From: Halisarca cf. caerulea
Taxonomy: Eukaryota; Porifera; Demospongiae; Chondrillida; Halisarcidae
Length of the DNA: 64,000 nucleotides
Direction of reading: 5' to 3'
NCBI GenBank assembly: GCA_963170055.1
Contig: CAUJGJ010000288.1
Coordinates: 2,501 to 66,500 of the forward strand
Shown: one piece after another, positions 21,439-32,535 of the stretch
Position numbering within the stretch: the first letter of the stretch is position 1
Layout: every line of letters begins with the position of its first letter
Notes under the pieces: generated by a model
Told to the model about the DNA's origin: nothing
The model's input: only the letters and a program-made list of their open reading frames with translations
Database searches by the model: none
Position numbers and translations under genes: made by a program

Positions 21439-24013
21439 ATGGCGTTAGTAAAATCACTTGGACGTCTTGCAAGTACCCGTTCCCTTGTTTTTGTCTGTGA
21501 CATGCAAGAGAAGTTCAAGCCAAGTATTAGATATTTTCCGGAGATATCAGTTGTAGCGAACAGAATCGTAAGTATTGGTTTTGTAATGTAAAATACAGGA
21601 TAACTGTGGACCTTACCCTAGGTCTATGCAGGACACTATAATATGGTGTCTTGTTTATCTGTGGTTGTACCAGAGATGAACAGCGACAGATACTTCGAAG
21701 GAAATTAATCATTGTTAGAACTTTTCTACGTGGAGTTCTGTGTAGCACAGTCGAGGACGGTAGTGCATCTCCGAGCATCATCAAGGATAGCTGTCAATAG
21801 ACAATTAATTAGTTGATTAATATGTCCTAATTGATTAACTCCCCCAAGATACTTTTAGTGTCTATGCTTTCAGCCTGGGTTTGGGGCTGAGGCTATTATG
21901 CTAAATTTTCGACCTAATAGTCTATTCCGTTGTGCTCAAGATTTCATCCTATTATGCTGTTAATTATTCCAATTATTCCATGATGTTAAGACAGGATACC
22001 CCTTCAGCCCCTTGGCTGGTCTTCCAGGGGGTCCTGTGGTCCCCTTCAGCCTTTGGCTGGTCTTCCAGGGGGTCCTGTAGTCCCCTTCAGCCCTTGGCTG
22101 GTCTTCCAGGGGGCCCTGTGGTCCCCTTCAGCCCTTGGCTGGTCTTCCAGGGGGTCCTGTGATCACATACATGGCAAATTTATACACACAAACAACAAAC
22201 AAACAATCAAATGTAACAATTATGTTCAATCATATGCATTCTCACTGAATAATTTTCTACTGCAATACAACTTGAAGTTAAATTGTGAAAACTTTTGATT
22301 AAAATCATGAAGTTGCAAAACACCAGTATAAGTACATGTGAGACACCTTAATGTTAGTGTTTCAAATTCAATGGAAAACTGTATAATGGTGCCACTGTGT
22401 TAGGGTTGGTGAAGGGATCATGTGATTCAACAGTAATTCTTGTATTCTGTTTGTTCTGGAATTATGCTCCCTTGGTTTAAAGACCTATTATTCTGGAAAC
22501 TATGCCAGCATATAGCCTCAGCCCTACATGGGTTTCAGTAGTCCCGCGTAGCCAGACCCATGCTCGCCCGGTGACGTCAGTCCCCGAAAATGGCCGAGCG
22601 AGATTGGGTCTGAGCTACGCTGGACTAGGGTTTCAGCATTGTTATTGGGGTTTGCATTAATATAGATCCTAGCTCATGGATGGGTACATCTGTGGTGATG
22701 GTTGCTGTGTTCATACCAAGTGATAGTGGCTTTAGGGATGGGTGATAGGGGTGGCTTTAGGGATGGGTGATAGGGGTGGTTTTGGGGATGGGTGATATTG
22801 GTGGTTTTAGGGATGGGTGATAGGGGTGGTTTTGGGGATGGGTGATAGGGGTGGTTTTAGGGATGGGTGATATTGGTGGTTTTGGGGATGGGTGATATTG
22901 GTGGTTTTGGGGATGGGTGATAGGGGTGGTTTTAGGGATGGGTGATATTGGTGGTTTTGGGGATGGGTGATATTGGTGGTTTTGGGGATGGGTGATAGGG
23001 GTGGTTTTAGGGATGGGTGATAGTGGTGGTTTTAGGGATGGGTGATATTGGTGGTTTTAGGGATGGGTGATATTGGTGGTTTTAGGGATGGGTGATAGTG
23101 GTGGTTTTAGGGATGGGTGATAGGGGTGGTTTTAGGGATGGGTGATAGTGGTGGTTTTGTCAGTTGTGATCATCGGCCAACAAGGTACCAAGATTATGAT
23201 GATAATTGTACCAAAACAGAATCTTGCATAAAATACATCCTCCAATTTGAGAATTGCTTACTAAATAGTAATATTTGAATTGTAAAGATGCAACAAACAA
23301 TCTTATATGCCCCAATTATCCAGATAATTAACTTCACTATTACCAATGTGTCCGCAGAGTGGGCAAGAGATTATTACCACAACACTGAATTTATTGTCCT
23401 ACCCTGTTGTGCATCCCTACAGGTTAAAGCAGGGAACATTCTTGATATACCGGTAATAGTCACTGAGCAGTACCCTAAAGGCCTTGGAAGTACTGTGCCT
23501 GAAATAGATGTGTCAAACGCTAAAGTTTTTCCAAAGACAAAGTTTTCAATGGTCATCCCAGAGGTAGAAGATATTCTGAAGGGTCATCCGGATAGGAAGT
23601 CTGTGATATTAGTTGGAATAGAGGTAGTGTTCCCTTTGGCAAACTACATATCATTCTCTTCCATTCAGTGTGTCTTCTCCCCTTTTAGGCACAAGTGTGC
23701 ATACAGCAAACCACACTAGACTTGCTTGAGAAGGGCTATGATGTTCATGTGTTGGCTGATGGTGTCTCCTCACGGACACAAGTTGACAGGCTGTTTGCTA
23801 TTGAGGTATGTGCCTCTTTCAGGAGAATTGGCTTCATTTGTGATTATGTTACATTGTCTTATCCAGAGGTTACGAGGATGCGGTGCTTTCATCACCACAA
23901 GTGAAGCAGCTCTTTTTGAGCTGATGGGAGATTCCAAGCACCCCAAATTTAAAGAGATCCAAAATCTGGTCAAGACGTCGGCCCCCGATTCCGGATTGCT
24001 GACCAAGTTGTAA
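21439..24013 (+). CDS. ISOC2: Isochorismatase domain-containing protein, ISOC1/2-like (4 exons, 197 aa)
   Basis: Cysteine-hydrolase fold protein; the physiological substrate of animal ISOC proteins is not firmly known. Exons 21439-21567, 23423-23623, 23689-23805, 23867-24013. The product aligns along its whole length with human ISOC2 (about 205 aa, recalled). Catalytic-type residues are Asp in [10 protein letters not shown], Lys in FPKTKFSMV, and Cys in [14 protein letters not shown]. Other shared blocks are [41 protein letters not shown] and [20 protein letters not shown]. The N-terminus ([15 protein letters not shown]) could act as a weak mitochondrial signal, but this is not clear. Intron 1 is 1.85 kb and holds two minisatellites and a small transposon. 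ISOC1 rather than ISOC2 orthology cannot be decided here. Confidence 0.93.
21990..22165 (+). repeat. About 42-bp tandem repeat in ISOC intron 1
   Basis: Four copies of a unit containing CCTTGGCTGGTCTTCCAGGG. Confidence 0.93.
22539..22627. mobile_element. 89-bp MITE with 9-bp target duplication
   Basis: The element begins TAGTCCCGCGTAGCCAGACC and ends in the imperfect reverse complement (GGTCTGAGCTACGCTGGACTA, first base outside). The arms pair over about 20 bp. GGGTTTCAG occurs on both sides (22530-22538 and 22628-22636), a 9-bp target-site duplication. That size is typical of Mutator-like elements. No coding capacity. Confidence 0.8.
22735..23160 (+). repeat. 24-bp minisatellite in ISOC intron 1
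   Basis: About 17 copies of a 24-bp unit (GGTGGTTTTAGGGATGGGTG plus ATAG/ATATT). G-rich strand on plus. Two diagnostic variants (TTTAGGG/TTTGGGG and TAGGGG/TATTGG) alternate in short runs. Confidence 0.96.
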
Positions 24014-24328
24014 TTCTGCTTCCGAGTAGTATAAATGGGAAGCAAAACTGGAATTTTGCTGTAACGGTATCGCGTGTGTGAAATACGGATATTGTAAAAT
24101 CTTCCGGATTTCTGCAGGTGACATTTGGAAGGTATCAAATTTTCCTCCTGAAACGTTCAAGTCGTTTGGATTTAGTGCTCGAACTTTTCCTAAGGTACCT
24201 TAGTCTACAACAGAGGCGATCAGTACTGTTCTAGTGATCGCAAACCTTTGGCAAGTAGATGAACCTGTAGGTGTTCATAGGCGAAAGACTTGCGTTATCT
24301 TTGATATCAACGGGATCATTTCATCAAT

Positions 24329-27300
24329 ATGGGGGACTCTTGGTCGTGCTTATCTTGTATTGGCGCCGAAGAACCACCAGTAAGGAAACGTAGTGACAGT
24401 TTTGTTGTAACAATTGTCTCATTGGTCGAAGGTCGAAATTTTTGATTTTTGTCTGTCTTGTGAAGTATTTCATTTGTAGAAGTGTAGTGTTGTAAAATGT
24501 TTATATGGCATATAGGCTGGCTGTGAGCAAGTACCTCAACTCAATTTGTCGTGTGTCTTAGTCTATACATAGATATTTATGTCTATGGTTCAATGGTTTT
24601 GTGAGAATTTTGTGGGCATACTTTGTTCCGTAACGGACTTTCTTTCGGAGAATTGTACTTTTAAAACTCCATTTATTGTTATGTCGCTGTGGTGTGAAGT
24701 GATGTTAGGTTAGCAACAGAGCTCTTCTTGTTTTCTGTGGAGTCCATTTTCTTTGATAGTGTATTTTTAGTAACACATTCACGACCTTATTTGGTGAATC
24801 TATGTCATTGGTCGAATTCCATTGTTTTAATCTCATTATTCCACACCAAAGACCTCCACATCAGGCAAACATGGCCATGTTGCATCGACTCAGACATACA
24901 GGAACAGTAACTCGGATCAAAATGTATTACAATCTGTGAACTATTTGAATTGTTATGGGTGTTTGCTCATCTCAATTGCTATGACTGGAATGTACTAATC
25001 TATTGTTCAATTATTGTCTGTCATTAATGAGAGAAATTATCCTTGTATATTATTGGTATGTTTTCATATCTGTATTAAGTTTAGTGATATTTGATGCCTC
25101 TTAAGTAATATGTGCTCTCTCTCATTCCATTCCCCACTTATGGCATGAAGTGGGCAATGCATTGCCTCTTGTATGAGAACAGTACTGTGATTTGTTTTGT
25201 GTTCTCCGCAGCCTAGAAGAAGGATAGTTGACAAGAGTATGATTGGATTACCTTCAAATTTTCAAGTTAGTTTTTGAGACTGCTTGGCAGGGGTCTCTGC
25301 TGGTTTCACAAATTTTACTTATTCTTGCCTCTATAGCACACAGGGCACATTGGATCAAGTGACTTTGGATCAGCAGATGTGAGACAATGCAGTAGTTTAC
25401 TGCTGGGCATACACATGCAGCTTTAGACTAGTGTGTCTAACCCCATTGAGTGTGTGTTCTCTCTACATTGAGTGTGTGTTCTCTCCACATTGAGTGTGTG
25501 TTCTCTCCACATTGAGTGTGTGTTCTCTCTACATTGAGTGTGTGTTCTCTCTACATTGAGTGTGTGTTCTTTCCACATGTAGTGTGTGTTCTCTCTACAT
25601 TGAGTGTGTGTTCTCTCTACATTGAGTGGTGTGTTCTCTGTACATTGAGTGGTGTGTTCTCTCTATATTAAGTGATGTGTTCTCTGTACATTGAGTGGTG
25701 TATTCTCTCTACATTGAGTGTGTGTTCTCTCCACATTGAGTGGTGTGTTCTCTCTATATTAAGTGATGTGTTCTCTGTACATTGAGTGGTGTATTCTCTC
25801 TACATTGAGTGTGTGTTCTCTCCACATTGAGTGGTGTGTTCTCTCTATATTAAGTGATGTGTTCTCTGTACATTGAGTGGTGTATTCTCTCCACATTGAG
25901 TGTGTGTTCTCTGTACATTGAGTGGTGTATTCTCTACATTGAGTGATGTGTTCTCTCTATATTGAGTGATGTATTCTCTCTACATTGAGTGGTGTATTCT
26001 CTCTACATCGAGTGGTGTGTTCTCTCTCTACATTGAGTGGTGTGTTCTCTGTACATTGAGTGGTGTGTTCTCTCTATATTAAGTGATGTGTTCTCTGTAC
26101 ATTGAGTGGTGTATTCTCTCTACATTGAGTGTGTGTTCTCTCCACATTGAGTGGTGTGTTCTCTCTATATTAAGTGATGTGTTCTCTGTACATTGAGTGG
26201 TGTATTCTCTCCACATTGAGTGTGTGTTCTCTGTACATTGAGTGGTGTATTCTCTACATTGAGTGATGTGTTCTCTCTATATTGAGTGATGTATTCTCTC
26301 TACATTGAGTGGTGTATTCTCTCTACATCGAGTGGTGTGTTCTCTCTCCACATTGAGTGGTGTGTTCTCTCTACATTGAGTGTGTGTTCTCTCCACATTG
26401 AGTGTGTGTTCTCTGTACATTGAGTGATGTGTTCTCTGTACATTGAGTGATGTGTTCTCTCTACATTGAGTGTGTGTTCTCTCTGCATTGAGTGGTGTGT
26501 TCTCTCTACATTGAGTGTGTGTTCTCTCCACATTGAGTGTGTGTTCTCTCTGCATTGAGTGGTGTGTTCTCTCTACATTGAGTGTGTGCTCTCTGTACAT
26601 TGAGCGGTGTGTTCTCTCTACATTGAGTGTGTGTTCTTTCCACATGTAGTGTGTGTTCTCTCTACATTGAGTGTGTGTTCTCTACATTGAGTGGTGTGTT
26701 CTCTGTACATTGAGTGGTGTATTCTCTCTACATTGAGTGGTGTGTTCTCTCTCCACATTGAGTAGTGTGTTCTCTCCACATTAAGTGATGTGTTCTCTCT
26801 ATATTGAGTGATGTGTTCTCTGTACATTGAGTGGTGTATTCTCTCTACATTGAGTGTGTGTTCTCTCTACATTGAGTGTGTGTTCTCTCCACATTGAGTG
26901 TGTGTTCTCTCCACATTGAGTGTGTGTTCTCTCTACAGTGATTGTGTGTTCTCTCTACATTGAGTGGTGTGTTCTCTCCACATTGAGTGGTGTGTTCTCT
27001 CTACATTGAGTGGCGTGTTCTCTCTACATTGGGTGATGTGTTCTCTCTCTATGTCTTGCCACTTCTCTTGGAGTGTCAGGTGATAAGGAGGTTCCTGTTA
27101 ACGAAAGGTTAACTAAAAACCTTTTGTATGGGGTTGGAATTCCATTGTCTGTCCAGCAAGGTGCTGTAGAGCGTCTGCTGGTAGCCATTTTGTACAATAG
27201 CCCGCCTCTCACCATGGAAATTATGAACAGGTGAAATCCTCTAAATGTAGTGCCACAAATATTTTTGTGTTGAGCAGCAACTTTGTTGGTGTGTAGTGGG

Positions 27301-27695
27301 TTTCATGGCGAAGGTTAGCACATCTAATGACATAATATTGCTATCCATTTTGTTGTATTTTCTGTGTATTATTGTCTGGATAGTGGTCTGTCGATGGCTA
27401 TGTAGTCTTGTAATGTGAGTCTCTTTGTTTATGCATTCATAATGTGTGCATGTATGTGTGTATAAAATGTCTTGCATATCTTTTACTTTTGTTGTTATTT
27501 GTATTACTAATTTTGTATTCAGACAAACTCAATACAAAATCAGATGGAGTCAAAAGGTGGCTACGGCGGCAGCTCAGGAGTACCTAAAGAATTAACGCCT
27601 AAGGGCATTGATGTAGGGGTGAGTTTACTGTTCTTAAAATGTGTTTGAATCTACCTCTTAATATTCTTATCCTTCTCTTTCAGGGTCCGTCATAG
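24329..27695 (+). CDS. CDC42SE2: CDC42 small effector protein homologue (5 exons, 84 aa)
   Basis: Small CRIB-motif protein that binds GTP-CDC42 at the plasma membrane and affects actin and phagocytic-cup signalling in mammals. Exons 24329-24379, 25212-25265, 25337-25378, 27523-27618, 27684-27695, all phase 0. The total is 84 residues; human CDC42SE2 also has 84 (recalled). The N-terminus MGDSWSCLSCIGAEEPP keeps the paired cysteines that are palmitoylated in mammals. The CRIB part reads VDKSMIGLPSNFQHTGHIGS (human [20 protein letters not shown]). The C-terminal half keeps SIQNQMESKGGYGG (human SIQNQMQSKGGYGGG). The intron between exons 3 and 4 is 2.1 kb and is mostly minisatellite; a possible extra exon lies in it at 27080-27230. 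Exons 2 and 3 have an inverted second copy at 38695-38855. CDC42SE1 versus SE2 orthology is undecided. Confidence 0.93.
25440..27045 (+). repeat. 1.6-kb minisatellite in CDC42SE intron 3
   Basis: About 70 copies of a 21-23 bp unit (ACATTGAGTGTGTGTTCTCT) with TGGTG, TGATG and TATATTAAG subtypes. Multi-unit blocks are repeated, for example 25700-25960 and 26085-26310. An inverted array of the same unit lies at 37060-38630. Confidence 0.97.
27080..27230 (+). other. Exon-like open segment inside CDC42SE intron 3
   Basis: A CTTGGAGTGTCAG acceptor and an AACAG/GTGAAA donor bound 151 bp with one fully open frame encoding a normal-looking, non-repetitive peptide (it includes ERLTKNLLYGVGIPLSVQQG and ends MEIMNR). 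It enters in phase 1 and leaves in phase 2, so it cannot be a cassette of the phase-0 CDC42SE introns. I do not recognise the peptide. It could be an exon of a nested gene, a relic exon or chance. Confidence 0.35.
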
Positions 27696-27879
27696 AATGT
27701 GTCTTCAGCATGATTACATAGTAAATATTGTTATTGGAAGAACATTGTTTGTTAATGTTCTCCTAAATATGCCTTAAATCATTGTGTGGATTGTATTCTA
27801 TTGTAAACTAAACAGAGAGAACTTGTATCTAGAATCTTTTAATTTTTCAGCATTGACCTGTGATGTGTCATGACTGGTA

Positions 27880-27933
27880 TAATACATCACGTGCTTCCGA
27901 ATCACGTGCTCATTAGACTTTGAACGTCAAAAG
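27880..27933 (+). promoter_or_regulatory. Enolase proximal promoter with paired CACGTG
   Basis: Two identical ATCACGTGCT decamers, with cores at 27888-27893 and 27903-27908, lie 15 bp apart just upstream of the enolase ATG. CACGTG is the class-B E-box bound by MYC/MAX-, USF- and MITF-type bHLH factors, which regulate glycolytic genes in other animals. Confidence 0.55.
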
Positions 27934-29244
27934 ATGTCTGGTCTGAGTAAAGTGCACGCAAGAGAGATCTTTGACAGTCGCGGCAACCCCACCGTTGAAG
28001 TCGAAGTTACGACATCAAAGGGAACCTTTCGCGCTGCCGTTCCTTCCGGAGCGTCAACTGGTGTCTACGAAGCGCTCGAATTGAGAGACAAAGATCCAAA
28101 AAGGTTTCTAGGCAAGGGTGTTTTGAAGGCTGTGGAGAACATAAACTCTATCATGGGACCCGAGCTGGTTAAACTTAATGTTGACGTAACTAAGCAGGGA
28201 GACGTTGATAAAGTACTGTTGGATTTGGATGGGACAGAAAATAAGACGAAACTAGGAGCCAATGCTATACTCGGCGTGTCTCTGGCTATTTGTAAAGCGG
28301 GAGCGGCTCACAAGGGTGTCCCGTTGTATCGGCACATATCGGATCTCTCTGGAAACAAACAAGTTGTTCTTCCAGTACCTGCCTTCAATGTCATCAATGG
28401 AGGGACCCACGCTGGAAACAAACTGGCCATGCAGGAGTTCATGATTTTGCCAACAGGAGCGGGAACCTTCAGTGAAGCAATGAGAATGGGTTGTGAAGTC
28501 TATCAAACTCTAAAGAAAGTCATTAAAGACAAATATGGTCAGGATGCCACCAATGTAGGTGACGAAGGTGGTTTTGCTCCAAACATCCAGGATAACAAGG
28601 AGGGGTTGGAGCTCCTTACAGTTGCTATTGAGAAAGCTGGCTATACTGGAAAGATATCTCTTGCTATGGATTGTGCTGCATCTGAGTTTTACAAGGACGG
28701 CATGTATGACCTGGATTTCAAGAACCCAGCTTCTGATAAGTCACAGTGGTTGACTGGCCAGCAGTTGGCCGATCTGTACTCGAGTTTTGTTGAATCCTAT
28801 CCCATTGTATCAATTGAGGATGGATTTGACCAGGATGACTGGGATTCCTGGGTACAGTTCACACAGAAGTTCTCCAAAATCCAAGTCTTGGGTGATGACT
28901 TAACTGTCACAAACGCAAAACGTATCCAGAAAGCTATTTCAAGTGGTGCTTGTAATGCCCTTTTACTCAAGGTAAACCAAATAGGATCGGTGAGTGAAGC
29001 CATTGAGTCCTGCAAGCTAGCCCAGTCTAGTGGTTGGGGTGTCATGGTCAGCCATCGTAGTGGAGAAACTGAGGACACGTTTATTGCAGATCTTGTTGTA
29101 GGACTTGCCACAGGGCAGATCAAGACAGGAGCACCTTGTAGGTCTGAACGTCTTGCTAAGTACAACCAACTCCTCAGGATCGAGGAAGAGCTCGGAGATA
29201 AAGCTGTGTTTGCTGGAGCCAAGTTCAGACACCCTTTAAAGTGA
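27934..29244 (+). CDS. ENO: Enolase, intronless, 436 aa
   Basis: Cytosolic phosphopyruvate hydratase of glycolysis (2-phosphoglycerate to phosphoenolpyruvate, Mg-dependent). One uninterrupted frame of full family length. Conserved pieces seen: [18 protein letters not shown], the substrate-loop [70 protein letters not shown], the catalytic-lysine segment [15 protein letters not shown], and [19 protein letters not shown]. No broken residue was seen. Every neighbour except TLNRD1 has introns, so an intronless enolase suggests either a retrocopy that replaced the original gene or intron loss. It has good codon-level integrity and its own promoter, so it looks functional. It lies 238 bp after the CDC42SE stop on the same strand. 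Confidence 0.97.
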   Translation: MSGLSKVHAREIFDSRGNPTVEVEVTTSKGTFRAAVPSGASTGVYEALELRDKDPKRFLGKGVLKAVENINSIMGPELVKLNVDVTKQGDVDKVLLDLDGTENKTKLGANAILGVSLAICKAGAAHKGVPLYRHISDLSGNKQVVLPVPAFNVINGGTHAGNKLAMQEFMILPTGAGTFSEAMRMGCEVYQTLKKVIKDKYGQDATNVGDEGGFAPNIQDNKEGLELLTVAIEKAGYTGKISLAMDCAASEFYKDGMYDLDFKNPASDKSQWLTGQQLADLYSSFVESYPIVSIEDGFDQDDWDSWVQFTQKFSKIQVLGDDLTVTNAKRIQKAISSGACNALLLKVNQIGSVSEAIESCKLAQSSGWGVMVSHRSGETEDTFIADLVVGLATGQIKTGAPCRSERLAKYNQLLRIEEELGDKAVFAGAKFRHPLK

Positions 29245-29259
29245 AAACATCAGCTCTTC

Positions 29260-29437
29260 TATATATAGCAGCTCCAGGCTTCAATGTTGTAATCTCTGAC
29301 TTAGTACATTGTGTATTAGATTAGTGTGTAATGATAGTAATTATTATATCTGAAGTTACTATCATCAATCAATTAAGTTTGTCTAACGTACAATTTCTGA
29401 GTACAGTAGTACATGTAGTTTCACAGTCTAGTGACCT
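29260..29437 (+). repeat. Enolase 3' UTR segment, copy 1 of a direct duplication
   Basis: About 175 bp beginning TATATAGCAGCTCCAGGCTT. It recurs nearly identically at 30500-30675 in the same orientation. Confidence 0.92.
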
Positions 29438-29449
29438 AATAAGTGATTC

Positions 29450-29605
29450 ATTTGTGAGGATTGTTCAATCCAATGTACAATAACCACAGATTCTTGCTGA
29501 GTGCTATATAGTCTGACATAGCCAGACTCGTCCTATAAAATGGTAGCACATATAGTAAGAATCTGTGTTTGTTCACTGAAAGACTGAACAATCCTCATAT
29601 CACAA
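29450..29605. mobile_element. Palindromic MITE-like element
   Basis: About 150 bp. The left arm GTGAGGATTGTTCAATC and an inner ACAGATTCTT segment pair with right-arm sequences AGAATCTGTG and GACTGAACAATCCTCATATC. No target duplication was resolved. Confidence 0.6.
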
Positions 29606-29799
29606 TCCAAGCGAGACGAAACTGATGCATGGCATTTATCATGTACAAAGTGTACTGCATGGATTCATATTACTTATATCACCACAATTTACTGCTTTGG
29701 AGAACATTAATCTTCCTGAGTCTGTCCCATTTGTATATAGAATTCTTTATAATAATCATCACTAGTCATAGCCAGAATGGCCCTTGACCTCAGCAGAAT

Positions 29800-30480
29800 A
29801 AATCATTACATCCTGCGAGACAGCAGGCAAAGAGTCAGATATGATAATGCCTAGTACAAGGAGGTGAGACAAACACAACCGAAAAACAATAAACAAGAAC
29901 ATAAGGAATGAATAGCAACACCTAAACACAGGGAGCACAGCCAACATTACTGGACAGGTGACACACAAAGACTGATATTGCAATAAGTAGGCAGGAGGAG
30001 ACAAGTGAGAAAATCTAAGTTGCATGACCTTATATATAAAATATGCAGTTTGATTTATAATAGATAGGTTGGGATTACTCATTAAAAGATAAATTTGTCT
30101 ATAAAACACAAATAATTAAAGTAAGGATTGATACTTGTGGCTAATTGCATGAGTGGGAGCCTTAAATTGTGATAGAATTTGCAATCAATCAAAAAATGTA
30201 TTTCGTCTTCTATAGCCTGTGATTGGCATAATGTACGTAGTCTGTCGTTAACATGTATCGGGGGCTTGTAATGTCAGCCAGATTCAATTAGGAGTTTGTG
30301 ATCAGATAAGCGGAATTTAGTCAAGGCTAGTCTAATCTTAGGATTAGAAATGGAATGTAGGTAAGGCTCAGACATTCTAGTGTCCTTTTTGATCAGTCGG
30401 TATGATCTCAGTTTGCTCCCTCCGGACTGAGTAAGGCCCCTGTCACAGTCAATGTCACATTGTAGCTTCTGAGTTGATTG
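29800..30480 (-). mobile_element. LINE 3' fragment, minus strand
   Basis: Reverse-complement homologue of the 3' part of the element at 32790-34260 and its continuation to about 34550. For example, CTCCCTCCGGACTGAGTAAG here corresponds to the reverse of CATTCAGTCTGGAGGGAGCA there. It sits between the two enolase 3' UTR copies. No intact frame. Confidence 0.75.
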
Positions 30481-30499
30481 GTTATATTATTATTATTAT

Positions 30500-30680
30500 T
30501 ATATAGCAGCTCCAAGCTTCAATGTTGTAATCTCTGACTTAGTACATTGTGTATTAGATTAGTGTGTAATGCTAGTAATTATTATATCTGAAGTTACTAT
30601 CATCAATCAATTAAGTTTGTCTAACATACAATTTCTGAGTACAGTAGTACATGTAGTTTCACAGTCTATGGTCTAGTGAC
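30500..30680 (+). repeat. Enolase 3' UTR segment, copy 2
   Basis: Direct repeat of 29260-29437 with a handful of substitutions, preceded by a short ATT microsatellite. It lies just beyond the 3' end of TXNL1. Confidence 0.92.
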
Positions 30681-30744
30681 TCTCTCCTTTTTCACCAGTC
30701 ACCTGGACCAGAGGAAATAGGCCATTAACACACAGAATGCAGAT

Positions 30745-32465
30745 TTAGCTTAAATGCATGGTGGTGTTACCATGGAGACGTACTCTCTTAAAGTCCTTCA
30801 TGTTAGTCACATCCAAAGGAGTTCCATAGAAGGACAAATACTCCAGACACGTTTCATCCTCATCACCTTGGTTGTCCTTGACAAACAGCTGCAAGTGATA
30901 CAACGTCTGCTGCACAAGTACATTTCTTCACCTGGTTGGACTGGGACACTCTGTGTACTCACTGACACACTTTGCATACTCACTGGGACATTTTGCATAC
31001 TCATTGGGAAACTCACTCTGCACGCTCATGGTGATACTCTACACACCTACCGTGACACTCGACACACCTACTGTGACACTCAACACACCTACTGTGACAC
31101 TCTACACACCTACCGCGACACTCTACACACCTACCGTGACACTCGACACACCTACCACAACACTCTACACACCTACCGTGACACTCTACACACCTACCGT
31201 GACACTCTACACACCTACCACGACACTCTACGCACCTACCGTGACACTCTACACACCTACCGTGACACTCCACACACCTACCACGACACTCTACGCACCT
31301 ACCGTGACACTCTACACACCTACCACGACACTCTACGCACCTACCGTAACACTCTACACACCTACCGTGACACTCCACACACCTACCACGACACTCTACG
31401 CACCTACCGTGACACTCTACACACCTACCGTGACACTCTACACACCTATAGTGACACTCTACACACCTACCGTGACACTCGACACACCTACCGTGACACT
31501 CGACACACCTACCGTGACACTCGACACACCTACCGTGACACTCCACACACCTACCGTGACACTCGACACACCTACCATGACACTCTACACACCTACCGTG
31601 ACACTCTACACACCTACCGTGACACTTTGTACATTCTGAAACTTCACATAGGTCAATGGAAGAGGACAATCTCCTGTAAGTTGGTCTGGAGTCAAACTAT
31701 AAATGCTCAAAATGACTACAGCACAAAACGATGAGTCGTTCAGAAGTTGAGTAGTTACCTGAACATTTGCACAGGGTTCATTCTCTCAACATCATCAAAA
31801 GAAGGTGTGCTAACTTGATTCAAGAAGACTACCACACTTTTGGGAGCTCTGTCCATCCCTGCTACACACATGTGGTGAAAAAATATTGCATAAAACACTC
31901 AGAAGGCAACTTCCTCGGACAATGTACCTCTATTAGAAGCTTTCACTAGCAAAGAATGCAACCTAATTGATTGGCTAAAAGAAATAAACATGATTAGCTG
32001 TTCATCACAGTCTGATTGGAGGAAGGCAGAGTCAGGAGAAAGACAATTATAGAAAGAATGTTCATCACTGTCGTTCAGGCATTCACTCCTTTCCTTGTCA
32101 ATTAACCCATTCAGAATGTGCTAGACAATGACAAAATAAAAAGTACCAGAAGATTAATTCTATTCATAAGGTGAGTTACAAGCAGTTATTTACAATGGCA
32201 CTGTCTTCACCAACATGACCAGGCTCCATACATACCTGTCCTGGTATTTCCAAATCCTTTGTTAATGGACCTGAGGTTGAGCCAGGTATGTCTCCTGATG
32301 TGTGTTGCAAGATGATTGCTTCAATGCCATTTACATCAGCTCCTCTGATCCTGTGAATAACTTCTGACTTTTGAAAGAATATAAAGGTAGGGACTGAACG
32401 AACTTCATAATGTGCCGCAATATTCTGTGGAAACGTAGAACTTGGATTTAGCCACATGCTAATAT

Positions 32466-32535
<70 letters not shown>

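Noticed and set aside
25440..27045. Possible CRISPR-like array of regular repeats
   Set aside because: The units are contiguous 21-23 bp minisatellite copies without unique spacers, inside an animal intron. The same applies to all other arrays in the window.
30754..31734. 326-codon plus-strand frame rich in DTLHTYR repeats
   Set aside because: Lies antisense across TXNL1 exons and its intron-5 minisatellite. The minus-strand exons match TXNL1 with correct splice sites.
31974..31988. 15-nt GT...AG stretch in TXNL1 exon 3 (minus strand)
   Set aside because: Too short for a spliceosomal intron. Reading through gives EQLIMFISFSQSIRLHS, which aligns with the PITH domain.
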